Assembly (NCBI RefSeq): GCF_023715465.1
Contig: NZ_JAMBOE010000022.1
Location: forward strand, 1-64,000
Reading direction: 5' to 3'
DNA: 64,000 nt
From: Paenibacillus macerans
GTDB lineage: Bacteria > Bacillota > Bacilli > Paenibacillales > Paenibacillaceae
Shown piece after piece: positions 15,931-23,453 of this stretch. The notes under the pieces are model-generated. The model saw only the letters and a program-made list of their open reading frames with translations, searched no databases and had not been told where the DNA came from. Both the position numbers and the translations under genes were made by a program. The stretch's first letter is position 1. Each line of letters begins with the position of its first letter.

Positions 15931-16923
15931 ATGGATAGATATGATTATATTGAAAATATCATGACATTCATTAAGGGAATAACCGGTATAAACTTTCAAT
16001 TACAGTTGAAGGAAATCTTAGCTGCCTATTATAAATATAAGGGACTTACTTATGCAATGCCTGACTTTTATGGTGGGGACCAAAAGAATGATGGATGGGT
16101 AGTTGAAACAGCTACTTTCTACCAGATTTTCTCGCCTACCAGGATGAAGGATTCTTTAAAAAAAGAAATAGAAAATAAGTTTACAACTGATATCGAGGGA
16201 CTTTTTAGAATTGTATACGAGGAAGAGAAATGGAAGGGAAACATAAGACAATTTATTTTTATTGTTAATACATTTGATGGAAATCTACCACATGATAGTG
16301 ATAGTTACTTTGAAACTTTAGTTGAAAAAATAAACAGAAAATATGGAACTGATGTTAACTATATAGTAAATAATAGTGACTATATCCGTGATCTTTTAGA
16401 TGAAATAGAAGATATTAAAGTTCTTGAAAAAATTTCAGCGATTTTAAGGATTCGACATCTTATTGATTATAATGCAATTTCAGAAACAATTATAATAAAT
16501 TTGATTGAGGAAATATCCGGTAATATTAGCCATAAATTTATAGGGAGCAAAACATTTGAAACATATAATAGGATCTCTAGTTCAAGAAAAATAGACATAA
16601 ATAATTTGTCAGGAATAAGAGATGAGATTGAAAATATAATTTCTAAATTAGATGTTGTTGAGAATGCAGTAAAAGTAATAAATCAGGACATTTTGTTTGA
16701 AAATAAATTTGAAAGAGTAAAAGAATTTATAGTCGAAAAATATAAGGAAATGAGCAGTCTATATCAAGGTGAAGAATTATTTCATCGTCTTATAAGCGAA
16801 GCACTATCTCATATTAATAACAAAACGTTAGCAGAAGTATCCATGAAGTTTTTGATTATATATATTTTTGATAAATGTGATATTTTTGAAAAAGAAAAGG
16901 TGATAATAAATGATATTACCTAA
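15931..16923 (+). CDS. ABC-3C system effector with N-terminal restriction-endonuclease-like domain
   Basis: The 330-residue protein opens with a domain carrying GGDQKNDGWV (D50, D54) and TFYQIFSP (Q65), plus an early Glu (E29). This pattern typifies the PD-(D/E)XK-like domain found at the N-terminus of ABC-three-component (ABC-3C) effectors. The rest (about residues 130-330) is helical, probably the C-terminal domain that contacts the ABC partner. The DNA is strikingly AT-rich compared with the flanking chromosome. The stop overlaps the next start by 14 bases, implying translational coupling. In the ABC-3C scheme the ATPase senses invading nucleoprotein and licenses the effector. The nuclease role here is family-based inference. 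Confidence 0.75.
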   Translation: MDRYDYIENIMTFIKGITGINFQLQLKEILAAYYKYKGLTYAMPDFYGGDQKNDGWVVETATFYQIFSPTRMKDSLKKEIENKFTTDIEGLFRIVYEEEKWKGNIRQFIFIVNTFDGNLPHDSDSYFETLVEKINRKYGTDVNYIVNNSDYIRDLLDEIEDIKVLEKISAILRIRHLIDYNAISETIIINLIEEISGNISHKFIGSKTFETYNRISSSRKIDINNLSGIRDEIENIISKLDVVENAVKVINQDILFENKFERVKEFIVEKYKEMSSLYQGEELFHRLISEALSHINNKTLAEVSMKFLIIYIFDKCDIFEKEKVIINDIT

Positions 16924-17191
16924 TAAATATATAAGTATAAGCGAAAGTTTTATTGGTTTAAGTGCTCTGATTTTAGATATTTTAGGTGATGCAAAATTAA
17001 CTATTGATTCTTTATGGAATAAGTTTCAAAAAAAATACATTAAATCAAGAAAGATTAAGAATCCACCTACATTCCAAAAGTACATCTATATATTAGAATT
17101 TATGTATCTAACAAATATGATTACTTACAATAATAAAGGAGAAATTATTAATGCGAATAAAAAGACTATTGATAATAGCTCCTTCGAATAA
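16910..17191 (+). CDS. ABC-3C middle component (MC6-like)
   Basis: The 93-residue protein starts MILPNKYISISESFIGLSAL and contains DSLWNKFQKKY, the pattern I associate with middle component 6 of ABC-three-component systems, a small winged-helix-like linker between effector and ATPase. It overlaps the effector by 14 bases and the ATPase gene by 41 bases. Its own ribosome site (aaaggtgat) lies inside the effector 3' end. The tight overlaps and a conserved effector-MC-ATPase order support a single complex. Confidence 0.75.
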   Translation: MILPNKYISISESFIGLSALILDILGDAKLTIDSLWNKFQKKYIKSRKIKNPPTFQKYIYILEFMYLTNMITYNNKGEIINANKKTIDNSSFE

Positions 17192-18821
17192 GGTAATCAG
17201 AGATATAGAATTTAATGAATTCGGTACTTCATTTATTTATGGTAATATTCAAGAACCGAAGAATGAAAGAGGGACTATTAATAGTTTAGGAAAAACATTA
17301 TTGTTGAAACTAATTGATTATATTTTTGGGGCAAATGAAGATTCAACAATAATAAAGGATTCAATTCATGGTTATATTTTAAAAGCAACAATTACATTCA
17401 AGGGCTCGGATTATTTTGTTTGCAGAGTATTAGGTAAATCTGAAGGTATACAAATTAATTCAGCACCCTATACATTATCCGATTATAAAGCTTTTTTTAA
17501 TATAGATAGAAGTAAAGTTACAAAACAGTTATTGGTTTATAAGAAGGCGAGTGAAATAAGTCAAAGAGGTAACCCAAGTAAAGATGATGTGGTTGATTTC
17601 TTAGACTTACTAGGAATGGATGGAATTTTAGATGTAGTAAGAAAAATATATGAAGCTCAAGAAAAAATCAAAGAATATAAAAAAAATAAAACTGAATTAA
17701 TTTCATTTTATGGCGAAATAGATACTAAGCAAATTGATGAAGAAATATATTTCGTAGATAAGGAAGTTCAGAGACTATCAGATAAGTTAAGGGAAATATC
17801 TAAAAAAATCAAGAAGATAGAAACTTCTGATCTTCAGACCAATATAGTCGAAGAGTATGCTACTAAAAGTAACAGTTTGAAAGTAAAAAAAGGTAAGTAT
17901 GAAAATGCAAAAATCGAAGTGAAGCGATTAGAGGAATTTATATCAAATTCAGATAAAAATGATATTCCAAGTGATCATGTAATTGCTATTTTCAATAAGG
18001 CAAATATTGAAGTGCCTGAAATGGTGAAACGAGAAATTAAAGAAGTGGAGTTGTTCCATAACATTGTTTATAAAGAAAGAAAAGAATTTTTAGAAAAAAA
18101 GAAAGAAACAATTAATAAGACGATTTTAGAATTAGAAAAAGATATTTATGGGCTATCAAATGACGTAGATAATTTAGGGAAAATTATTTCAATAAATCAA
18201 GTATATCAACAATCCATTGATTTATATGAAAAACACAATAATGATCTTCAAGAATTAAAATTTAAAGAGGGTAAGCTATCACAAATAAAGAATATTGATA
18301 GCAAGATTAAAACTGAGGACTCAAATCTTTCTTTATTTTTTGATGAAGCTTTATTAAATAGAGAAAACTACGAAGATACTATAGTTAGGTACAGAGATTT
18401 TATTTATACAATAACCAAAGAAATATATGATGAGGATGTTAATTCTTTTTTTGATATTAAAGTTCGTGAAAAACATCAAATTAGAAGACCTATCTCCGTG
18501 GAGATTCATTTGAAGGGAGATACAGGTGAGGGAGTTAATGAAGTTAAAAAGAACCTAATGGATTATTTATTGTTTAGATATAATGAATATTTAGATATTT
18601 TGGTCCATGATTCCTCCTGTTATAGTGGTATCGACCCTCGACAAGTCTCAAATATGATAAAGGAAGTAAGGGGAATTTCAAATAGTATTGGTAAACAAGC
18701 AATTATTGCTATTAACAAATATCAAATTTCCGATGACGATGAGTTGCTTAAGATTATACAATCTGAAAGTGCAATAATACTGTCAGAAAAAGATAAGTTA
18801 TTTGGATTTGATTTTGATTAA
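17151..18821 (+). CDS. ABC-3C ATPase (DUF2326, SMC/RecN-like)
   Basis: A 556-residue SMC-like ABC ATPase. The P-loop is a variant (INSLGKTLLLKLIDYIFG, about residues 44-61), a long coiled coil spans roughly 180-380, and the C-terminal block holds ILVHDSSCYSGIDPRQ (about 482-497), which matches the HDS-x-x-x-DG-x-D-x-RQ hallmark of DUF2326 and contains the Walker B aspartate. ATG 17151 has ggag 9 bases upstream, inside the MC6 gene. It should form the DNA-end or nucleoprotein sensor of the ABC-3C system in the cytoplasm. The first P-loop glycine is not conserved, which is tolerated in this family as far as I recall. A terminator follows at 18868-18899. Confidence 0.82.
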   Translation: MRIKRLLIIAPSNKVIRDIEFNEFGTSFIYGNIQEPKNERGTINSLGKTLLLKLIDYIFGANEDSTIIKDSIHGYILKATITFKGSDYFVCRVLGKSEGIQINSAPYTLSDYKAFFNIDRSKVTKQLLVYKKASEISQRGNPSKDDVVDFLDLLGMDGILDVVRKIYEAQEKIKEYKKNKTELISFYGEIDTKQIDEEIYFVDKEVQRLSDKLREISKKIKKIETSDLQTNIVEEYATKSNSLKVKKGKYENAKIEVKRLEEFISNSDKNDIPSDHVIAIFNKANIEVPEMVKREIKEVELFHNIVYKERKEFLEKKKETINKTILELEKDIYGLSNDVDNLGKIISINQVYQQSIDLYEKHNNDLQELKFKEGKLSQIKNIDSKIKTEDSNLSLFFDEALLNRENYEDTIVRYRDFIYTITKEIYDEDVNSFFDIKVREKHQIRRPISVEIHLKGDTGEGVNEVKKNLMDYLLFRYNEYLDILVHDSSCYSGIDPRQVSNMIKEVRGISNSIGKQAIIAINKYQISDDDELLKIIQSESAIILSEKDKLFGFDFD

Positions 18822-18867
18822 TTAGTTTATTGTGTATTTGAGCCATGCTGCTTTTTCTATAATTCAT

Positions 18868-18899
18868 AATAGCCTTTTCCGTGGAGGAAAAGGCTATTT
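18868..18899. terminator. Bidirectional terminator between ABC-3C operon and XRE gene
   Basis: aatagccttttcc pairs with ggaaaaggctatt around a gtgga loop. A- and T-rich sequence flanks both sides. It separates the ABC-3C operon from the convergent XRE gene, whose stop it overlaps. Confidence 0.75.
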
Positions 18900-19238
18900 A
18901 AACGCCCTCAAAACCTCCTGATTTACCCGCCGCAAAATCTTAATCTGCTCCTCAGTTAATCCTTCAGTACTTGCAATAAACTGATCAATGGCTTCCCAAC
19001 GTGCTGTTTCGACTTTACTTTGTTTGACGCTTAAATAAGCAACTTCATGGAGCGAAACGTTTAAGGCAGCAAGCACCTTTTCCAAATTATCTATGGAGAA
19101 ATTCCGTTCTCCACGTTCGATTGCTCCGATATATCTATAATCCAAGCCGGATATATCCGCTAAATTTTGCTGGGTGAGGCCTTTTGCATTTCGGATTGCT
19201 CTGATTCGATTCCCTAGAAAATTGCGCAATTCTGCCAT
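18894..19238 (-). CDS. SinR-like XRE family regulator (copy 4)
   Basis: A 114-residue protein: HTH (NRIRAIRNAKGLTQQNLADI, then YRYIGAIERGERNFSIDNLE) and a helical tail ending RRVNQEVLRAFK. ATG 19238 follows tgaggtgat. It is divergent from the quorum-sensing receptor pseudogene. The intergenic palindrome at 19315-19334 lies over the -10 box of that gene, so this XRE protein could repress the receptor promoter. Confidence 0.87.
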   Translation of the reverse strand: MAELRNFLGNRIRAIRNAKGLTQQNLADISGLDYRYIGAIERGERNFSIDNLEKVLAALNVSLHEVAYLSVKQSKVETARWEAIDQFIASTEGLTEEQIKILRRVNQEVLRAFK

Positions 19239-19314
19239 TTCATCACCTCAGTATAAGCTTAGGTGACCGGGCAAATATTATGCAGGGCAGTAAATTTAGT
19301 TTTTTATATACAAA

Positions 19315-19337
19315 ATACTACGTATATGTAGTATAAT
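19315..19337 (+). promoter_or_regulatory. Promoter with overlapping palindromic operator (receptor gene)
   Basis: ATACTACGTATATGTAGTAT (19315-19334) has perfect 7-base arms around a 6-base centre. It overlaps a consensus TATAAT at 19332-19337; the -35 region is weak. A bound regulator would block this promoter. The divergent XRE gene is the obvious candidate. Confidence 0.6.
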
Positions 19338-19423
19338 TGAGTCGAAAGTGGGCATATGTGGGTGCACGTAGTTTCTGCAATGAATCTTACCGTAGGTTTT
19401 CTGCCATTAAAGGAGGTTTACCT

Positions 19424-20554
19424 ATGAAACCTGCAACCACGGTCAGACAAGAATTGGAGGATTTTCTGAGACAAAGAGGGTTAACGCTCCATCAATTTTC
19501 GGAAATTTCCGGGATTAACGTGGGTCCGGGATTAACGTGGGTACGATCAGTTCGATGTTAAGCGGGTATCGCCAAATCTCCATTCATAATTTGGATCTGA
19601 TCACGGTGGGAATGGGGCGGGAGGAAGGCAGCCTTTACGAGCTCTATTTGGAGGACTGTTTGCTTAATTTGTCTCTGGATTGGCGGCGCTTGGGGCCGTT
19701 TTTGCGGCGATGTGCGGAATTGGGGAAGCTGGATTGCATAGAACGGCTAGTTCAGGCGGTAGCGGATCATTTGGCGTATGTACCGGTGTTGTTTGAAACG
19801 GCGGAGCGGTTTTTTCGGGAGGGAAAAAGAGAGGCCGCGGCACTGCTGTATGATTGTGTCGCCGAGTGTGAGAGGTATCAGCACTCCGAACGTTTGGCGC
19901 TTAGCCGTTATCGGCTGTTTACGATCGGACTCGGCGACGATCAAGAGGAAAATATGCGTGTGGCCGTACAGTTTGAGCCGGTATGCTAATTATGAGGTGC
20001 GTAGTGGTGGAGAATCGAGCGAACAAGACCGGCAGATTGCCGAGCAGTTTCGGGATTGGGGAAAAGCGAATACTTATTTATACCGTTTGATGTCCGGTGA
20101 GGTTGAGGTGCTGGCGAATTACGCAGAATGCATTGCTGCCAAAGAGCATGAGATTGTTCCGGCGATGTACCGGATTTTGCAGGCGGCTAATCGATACCAG
20201 TTGAATGTGGATGATCTTCTGGAGCGTTTCAGACCGCATTTTGCGCTAAAAGAACGTCTCTACCGTTTTGGCAAATACAATGCGCAGATTGTGGCAGATC
20301 ACTATGTCCGTTTCTTAACAGAGTTTGCTTTTTACGATTTACATAGGCAGCGGCATGATTTGGGCATACGAAATTTATTGCAAAGTTTGGAGTTTGCCAT
20401 AAGATTTAACCATGAATCCATGTTTTTTCGTTGCGTGCAGTTATTCGAGCAATTCCGCCATGTGGCTTCCCAGGAAAGTCAGGATCAATATAAAAATCTA
20501 ATTTGTGAGGTGAAAAGAAATGAGAAGAAAAGTGTTGCCGTTTATTATGCTTAG
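19424..20554 (+). pseudogene. RRNPP-type (AloR-like) HTH-TPR quorum-sensing receptor, frame-disrupted
   Basis: Three frames join into one protein of about 370 residues. An N-terminal HTH (VRQELEDFLRQRGLTLHQFS, SSMLSGYRQISIHNLDL) is followed by TPR-like helices (FRDWGKANTYLYRLMSGEVE, YAECIAAKEHEI) to KKSVAVYYA. Break 1 is a perfect 17-bp tandem duplication, ccgggattaacgtgggt at 19509-19525 and 19526-19542; removing one copy restores SGINVGTISSML. Break 2 is consistent with one extra G near 19979, turning FEPYANYEV into FEPVC-stop. ATG 19424 follows AGGAGG. The layout matches RRNPP regulators such as AloR of Paenibacillus polymyxa, which bind a secreted peptide encoded just downstream. Confidence 0.8.
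19509..19542. repeat. 17-bp perfect tandem duplication inside the receptor gene
   Basis: Two identical adjacent copies of ccgggattaacgtgggt. Seventeen bases is not a multiple of three, so the second copy shifts the receptor frame. Loss of one copy by slippage would repair it. Confidence 0.95.
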
Positions 20555-20627
20555 CTTTCTGCTTGGTGCTGTAGGGTATTTGGACAGTGAGATGGTACAA
20601 GTTCTGATTCACGGGTTAGGGGGCTAG
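20520..20627 (+). CDS. Signal pro-peptide (AloP/Phr-like)
   Basis: A 35-codon gene: basic start MRRKVLPF, hydrophobic core IMLSFLLGAVGYL, and a short polar tail with C-terminus LIHGLGG. This is the architecture of exported Phr/AimP/AloP pro-peptides, whose last 5-10 residues are processed and re-imported by oligopeptide permease. ATG 20520 is preceded by gaggtg 9 bases upstream. The gene overlaps the last codons of the receptor by 35 bases in another frame, the usual receptor-peptide arrangement. It appears intact although the receptor is broken. The mature peptide sequence cannot be fixed by eye. Confidence 0.7.
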   Translation: MRRKVLPFIMLSFLLGAVGYLDSEMVQVLIHGLGG

Positions 20628-20641
20628 TTAGGAGGGGGTAT

Positions 20642-20667
20642 GAAGAGTCCCATTTTTGGGGCTCTTC
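20642..20667 (+). terminator. Hairpin after the peptide gene
   Basis: gaagagtccc pairs with ggggctcttc (one G-T pair) around an atttttt-like loop. The following tract is ttcttcaataaataaaaa, so termination may be weak. Confidence 0.5.
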
Positions 20668-20689
20668 TTCTTCAATAAATAAAAAGCCC

Positions 20690-20873
20690 CGATGTAATCT
20701 ACACCAGAGCGCAAGTAAGTGTGATAAAGCGACAAAATTTCCGAGTCTTATTTAACGTCCCCACGGCATGGAATCGAGGGTCGCCTCCCCGATGACCTAA
20801 AGGTCCCTTTTATTTCTATTCCCATTGTACGTTTGAATATTCGTAAGTGCAAATATCAAATTAATAGGAGCAC
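20690..20873. other. Intergenic segment with possible structured RNA
   Basis: No coding frame is evident. Several small hairpins are visible: atcgagg-gtcg-cct with closing cgat near 20773-20797, and gacc-taaa-ggtc followed by ccttttattt near 20796-20816. Location beside a small membrane-protein gene would fit an antisense or type I antitoxin RNA, but no sequence match supports that. Confidence 0.25.
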
Positions 20874-21092
20874 TTAAGAAAAGCTCATGAATTGAATAAC
20901 CCCTACTATAGTCAACAGTAGAAAAATACCCAAAATAATCGCAACGAAAATAACGATTACCTTCTGTATTTTGCGTGAGGCATTCCGGGATTGGCTTAGT
21001 AGCTGTTCAACATCATGTAATCGCCGTTTAAGCTCATGAATATCTTCTTTAACATCCTCATGCTTGCTTTCATTGGGCAGGTTTGAATTCAT
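20874..21092 (-). CDS. Small coiled-coil single-pass membrane protein
   Basis: A 72-residue protein: a charged N-terminal half with heptad-like pattern (VKEDIHELKRRLHDVEQLLS) and a C-terminal transmembrane helix (VIVIFVAIILGIFLLLTIVG). ATG 21092 has aggagg 5 bases upstream; the GTG one codon earlier is too close to the site. The layout resembles XhlA-type holin-associated proteins, but the order is not specific. It is close to, though outside, the tail cluster. Confidence 0.6.
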   Translation of the reverse strand: MNSNLPNESKHEDVKEDIHELKRRLHDVEQLLSQSRNASRKIQKVIVIFVAIILGIFLLLTIVGVIQFMSFS

Positions 21093-21223
21093 CACAACCT
21101 CCTGTGGGAATATTTAGTATTGATTCCTTATTTCTATCATAAGAATTTCTCCCCGGAAGTGCAATGTAAAAAGGCAACTCATATCGGGCCAAGAACCATT
21201 CTAGTACTCATATACTAAACACC

Positions 21224-21251
21224 TTGACACAAGCCCTAATCCCATTAGACT
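21224..21251 (+). promoter_or_regulatory. Promoter of the surface-protein gene
   Basis: Consensus TTGACA (21224-21229) and TAGACT (21246-21251), 16 bases apart, 42 bases upstream of the TTG start at 21294. Confidence 0.5.
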
Positions 21252-21293
21252 AGTAATTAGTGGAAACTAATTGAATATACGGAGGGCTTTTTG

Positions 21294-22292
21294 TTGAAAA
21301 GATTATCTATTATATCTATTGTATGTGTGTTGTTATTTAGTTTAAGTGCTGTATCCGCTTCAGCGGCCGCCAATGGGTCAAATGTTTTTGTCGATGGGCA
21401 GCCGCTTTCCTCGAAATCCATAAACCGGAACGGGGAATCATTCGTACCTTTCCGGGAAGTATTTGAGAAGCTAAATATAAACATCGGGTACGATAAGAAA
21501 TCCGGCCAAACCACAGGAACCGCGGATCAATTAAAGGTAACATTTAAAGTCGGCAGCAAAACCGCATATGTTAACGGAAAGAAGAAATCTCTGAAGGCAG
21601 CGCCTTTTACTCGGAACGGCACGACTTATATTCCGCTTCAATTTGTCGGGGGAATGACGGGGTACACCGCCAATTACTCATCGAAAGTGAATGGTATTTT
21701 AATCACAAGTCCTTCTTTTGGAGGGGCCTCATACAGTGTTGAGGGGATTGATGTATTTTTCACTTCTTATGGAACCGTCGAGGTTGGTCTCAAAGCCGAA
21801 GAGGAATTAAATATGATGAGAGAATTGGCCGAGATCAAGTCGGACTACAATGCGGCTAAGAACGCTCCGAAATACCGTGTTATTGGCGAACCTCCAACCG
21901 CTGAGCAGTCGAAGGATCCTGGTTATAACGGGTATCCCGATTATTTTGATGCCAATTATGTTGCTGCGGTAGATAACAATGAGAAACTGCCGCCGCTTAT
22001 GAGCGAAGGGTGGATCTCGTTAGCTATGCTTTCGGAAATCGAAAATGTTGTTAATTTGGGCAGCGGCGATAAAAATAAGCTTTCGATTGGTAAAAATGTT
22101 GGTACGGAGCTTGTCAGATACGATATCCCCTTAACCGACGAATACAAGAACGCCAAAGAAGGCGATTTTGTATTAGGCGATTTGCGCGTCAAAAAATATA
22201 AAAATATCATGTACATGAATATTGAAGATTTAAAAAAGGTAGGGCTTATTGGTTTGGAAATAGAGCAGGAAAAGCGCTTTGAGTTGTCCTGA
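21294..22292 (+). CDS. Secreted protein with copper-amine-oxidase N-terminal-like (stalk) domain
   Basis: The 332-residue product has a signal peptide (LKRLSIISIVCVLLFSLSAV, cut near ASA-AA). It is followed by a 110-residue domain typical of Paenibacillus 'copper amine oxidase N-terminal' proteins: VFVDGQPL, FVPFREVFEKLN, VTFKVGSKTAYVNG, TTYIPLQFVGG. The remaining 190 residues are unassigned. Two adjacent TTG codons exist; 21294 has the better 7-base spacing from ggaggg. These domains are not enzymes but surface or adhesion modules. Near residue 170 it carries MMRELAEIK, almost the same as MMRELAELK near the end of the tape-measure protein at 25923. A terminator follows. Confidence 0.82.
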   Translation: MKRLSIISIVCVLLFSLSAVSASAAANGSNVFVDGQPLSSKSINRNGESFVPFREVFEKLNINIGYDKKSGQTTGTADQLKVTFKVGSKTAYVNGKKKSLKAAPFTRNGTTYIPLQFVGGMTGYTANYSSKVNGILITSPSFGGASYSVEGIDVFFTSYGTVEVGLKAEEELNMMRELAEIKSDYNAAKNAPKYRVIGEPPTAEQSKDPGYNGYPDYFDANYVAAVDNNEKLPPLMSEGWISLAMLSEIENVVNLGSGDKNKLSIGKNVGTELVRYDIPLTDEYKNAKEGDFVLGDLRVKKYKNIMYMNIEDLKKVGLIGLEIEQEKRFELS

Positions 22293-22318
22293 TTTTCTGA
22301 ATCAACGGTCGTTCGATT

Positions 22319-22350
22319 ACAGGGCGCTCGCTTGAGTGCCCTGTTTTTTA
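22319..22350 (+). terminator. Intrinsic terminator after the surface-protein gene
   Basis: acagggc (22319-22325) pairs with gccctgt around a loop of about 12 bases and is followed by a T tract (gttttttac). Confidence 0.8.
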
Positions 22351-22524
22351 CAGTGCTATTTTAAATTTGGCTGTCTACTCATATTTCGTTCTGTAAAACA
22401 ACCAGTTTTCGGAGCATCTTTTTCTGTCCTCTCCTTGTCCTCCACTTGTCCGCTTTAGGGCCGATGATGGCCGCCAATCCGCGATAAAATGATAGTGTCG
22501 AAAGATGAAAACTTAATACCGAGC

Positions 22525-22560
22525 AGGGCCGTGAATGAGACTTTCACGGCCCTATTTTTT
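22525..22560 (+). terminator. Strong hairpin terminator, left copy of a direct repeat
   Basis: agggccgtgaa pairs with ttcacggccct around a tgagac-type loop and runs into seven T. A copy 83% identical over 29 bases (five mismatches) lies in the same orientation at 40720-40748, so the pair brackets the tail cluster and toxin locus. Confidence 0.75.
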
Positions 22561-22813
22561 TCTCGCCGGTTTCAGAGGCAGCGGCAGGCATCCCGTATGG
22601 GCGGCCCTCATTGCAGCGGGTGATGATAACCAGGTAGACGCTATAGAAGAAGGGCGTTCGAACAAAAGTGCAAATAGTAGGGTCGCTGATCGGGGCAAGC
22701 CGTGAAGTGGTCTGGGAGCGTCGGCCGTTCGATGCCGGTTCGATGCTGTTCAGAATCGTTGTGCCCCTGAAAATCGGCGGGAAAAACAAGCCTAAGCGAA
22801 GGCAGGTGAGCAT

Positions 22814-23257
22814 TTGTCACAGTCGATTATGAACGACGTGGTGCAGAGTGTGGCTGCGGCTGTAGCGGCCCGGTTTCCGGACTTGCCGGTTTACACTGAG
22901 CCTGGCCCGGAAGGATTTCCGGCGCCGTGCTTTTTCGTGCACCTGCTAAAGTCGGAGCAGAACCAGGAGCTGGGGCGGCGTTTTAAGCGAACTTATTCGC
23001 TTGATGTCGGGTTTTTCCCTGCGGCGGAACGTAGCCGAGAGTCTGCGTATGAGGTGGCCGAGCAGCTCTTCGAGCTGTTTGCGGATTTTCCGGCGGATGA
23101 AGGGCTGTCGCATGGGGAGGGCATAAGCGCCGAAATCAAGGATGACGGGACGCTGCATCTGTACCTGACATTCCGCCAATGGGTCTGGTCGCCGGCCAGC
23201 GGAGAGATCAAGATGAGAAAACTCCAGCAGGAGGGGAAGGTCAAAGATGGTGTTTAA
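22814..23257 (+). CDS. Phage tail terminator-like protein (XkdJ/DUF6838 type)
   Basis: First gene of the tail cluster, 147 residues. It opens MSQSIMNDVVQSVAAAVAAR and contains PVYTEPGPEGFPAPCFFVHL, the pattern of tail-terminator or tail-completion proteins just upstream of sheath genes in PBSX-like elements. TTG 22814 is preferred because aggtgag lies right upstream; the internal ATG at 22829 has no ribosome site. It would cap the end of the tail tube. It overlaps the next gene by 11 bases. Confidence 0.72.
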   Translation: MSQSIMNDVVQSVAAAVAARFPDLPVYTEPGPEGFPAPCFFVHLLKSEQNQELGRRFKRTYSLDVGFFPAAERSRESAYEVAEQLFELFADFPADEGLSHGEGISAEIKDDGTLHLYLTFRQWVWSPASGEIKMRKLQQEGKVKDGV

Positions 23258-23453
23258 GAAGAAAACGGACAAGCCGGCGGTGCCGGCGGAACGGAATTTT
23301 TCCAAGGCCCAGCTGCTGGCGGCCAAACGCTTTAGCGGCGTGGAAAAGGACATTTTGCACGTGACGCTGGCGGATGGGGCGGCCTATACGGCGGCCCAGG
23401 CCGAGCAGGCGGTACAATCATTTATCCAAAGAGGAGTGAAGGAACATGGCTAA
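23247..23453 (+). CDS. Small phage protein between tail terminator and sheath
   Basis: A 68-residue basic protein (MVFKKKTDKPAVPAERNFSK). The second half, FSGVEKDILHVTLADGAAYT, resembles short proteins found at the same position in PBSX-like clusters. ATG 23247 overlaps the preceding gene by 11 bases and the stop overlaps the sheath start by 8 bases, so it belongs to the operon. Function unknown. Confidence 0.7.
   Translation: MVFKKKTDKPAVPAERNFSKAQLLAAKRFSGVEKDILHVTLADGAAYTAAQAEQAVQSFIQRGVKEHG

Larger units (their letters stand above)
22293..22813. other. Intergenic region before the tail cluster
   Basis: It holds two terminators (22319-22350, 22525-22560) and then about 250 GC-rich bases. 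In one frame these encode GRHPVWAALIAAGDDNQVDA and in another KVQIVGSLIGASREVV followed by RIVVPLKIGGKNKPKRRQ up to and past 22813. These may be vestiges of phage head-completion genes lost from the left end of the tail cluster, but I could not identify either. Confidence 0.35.
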
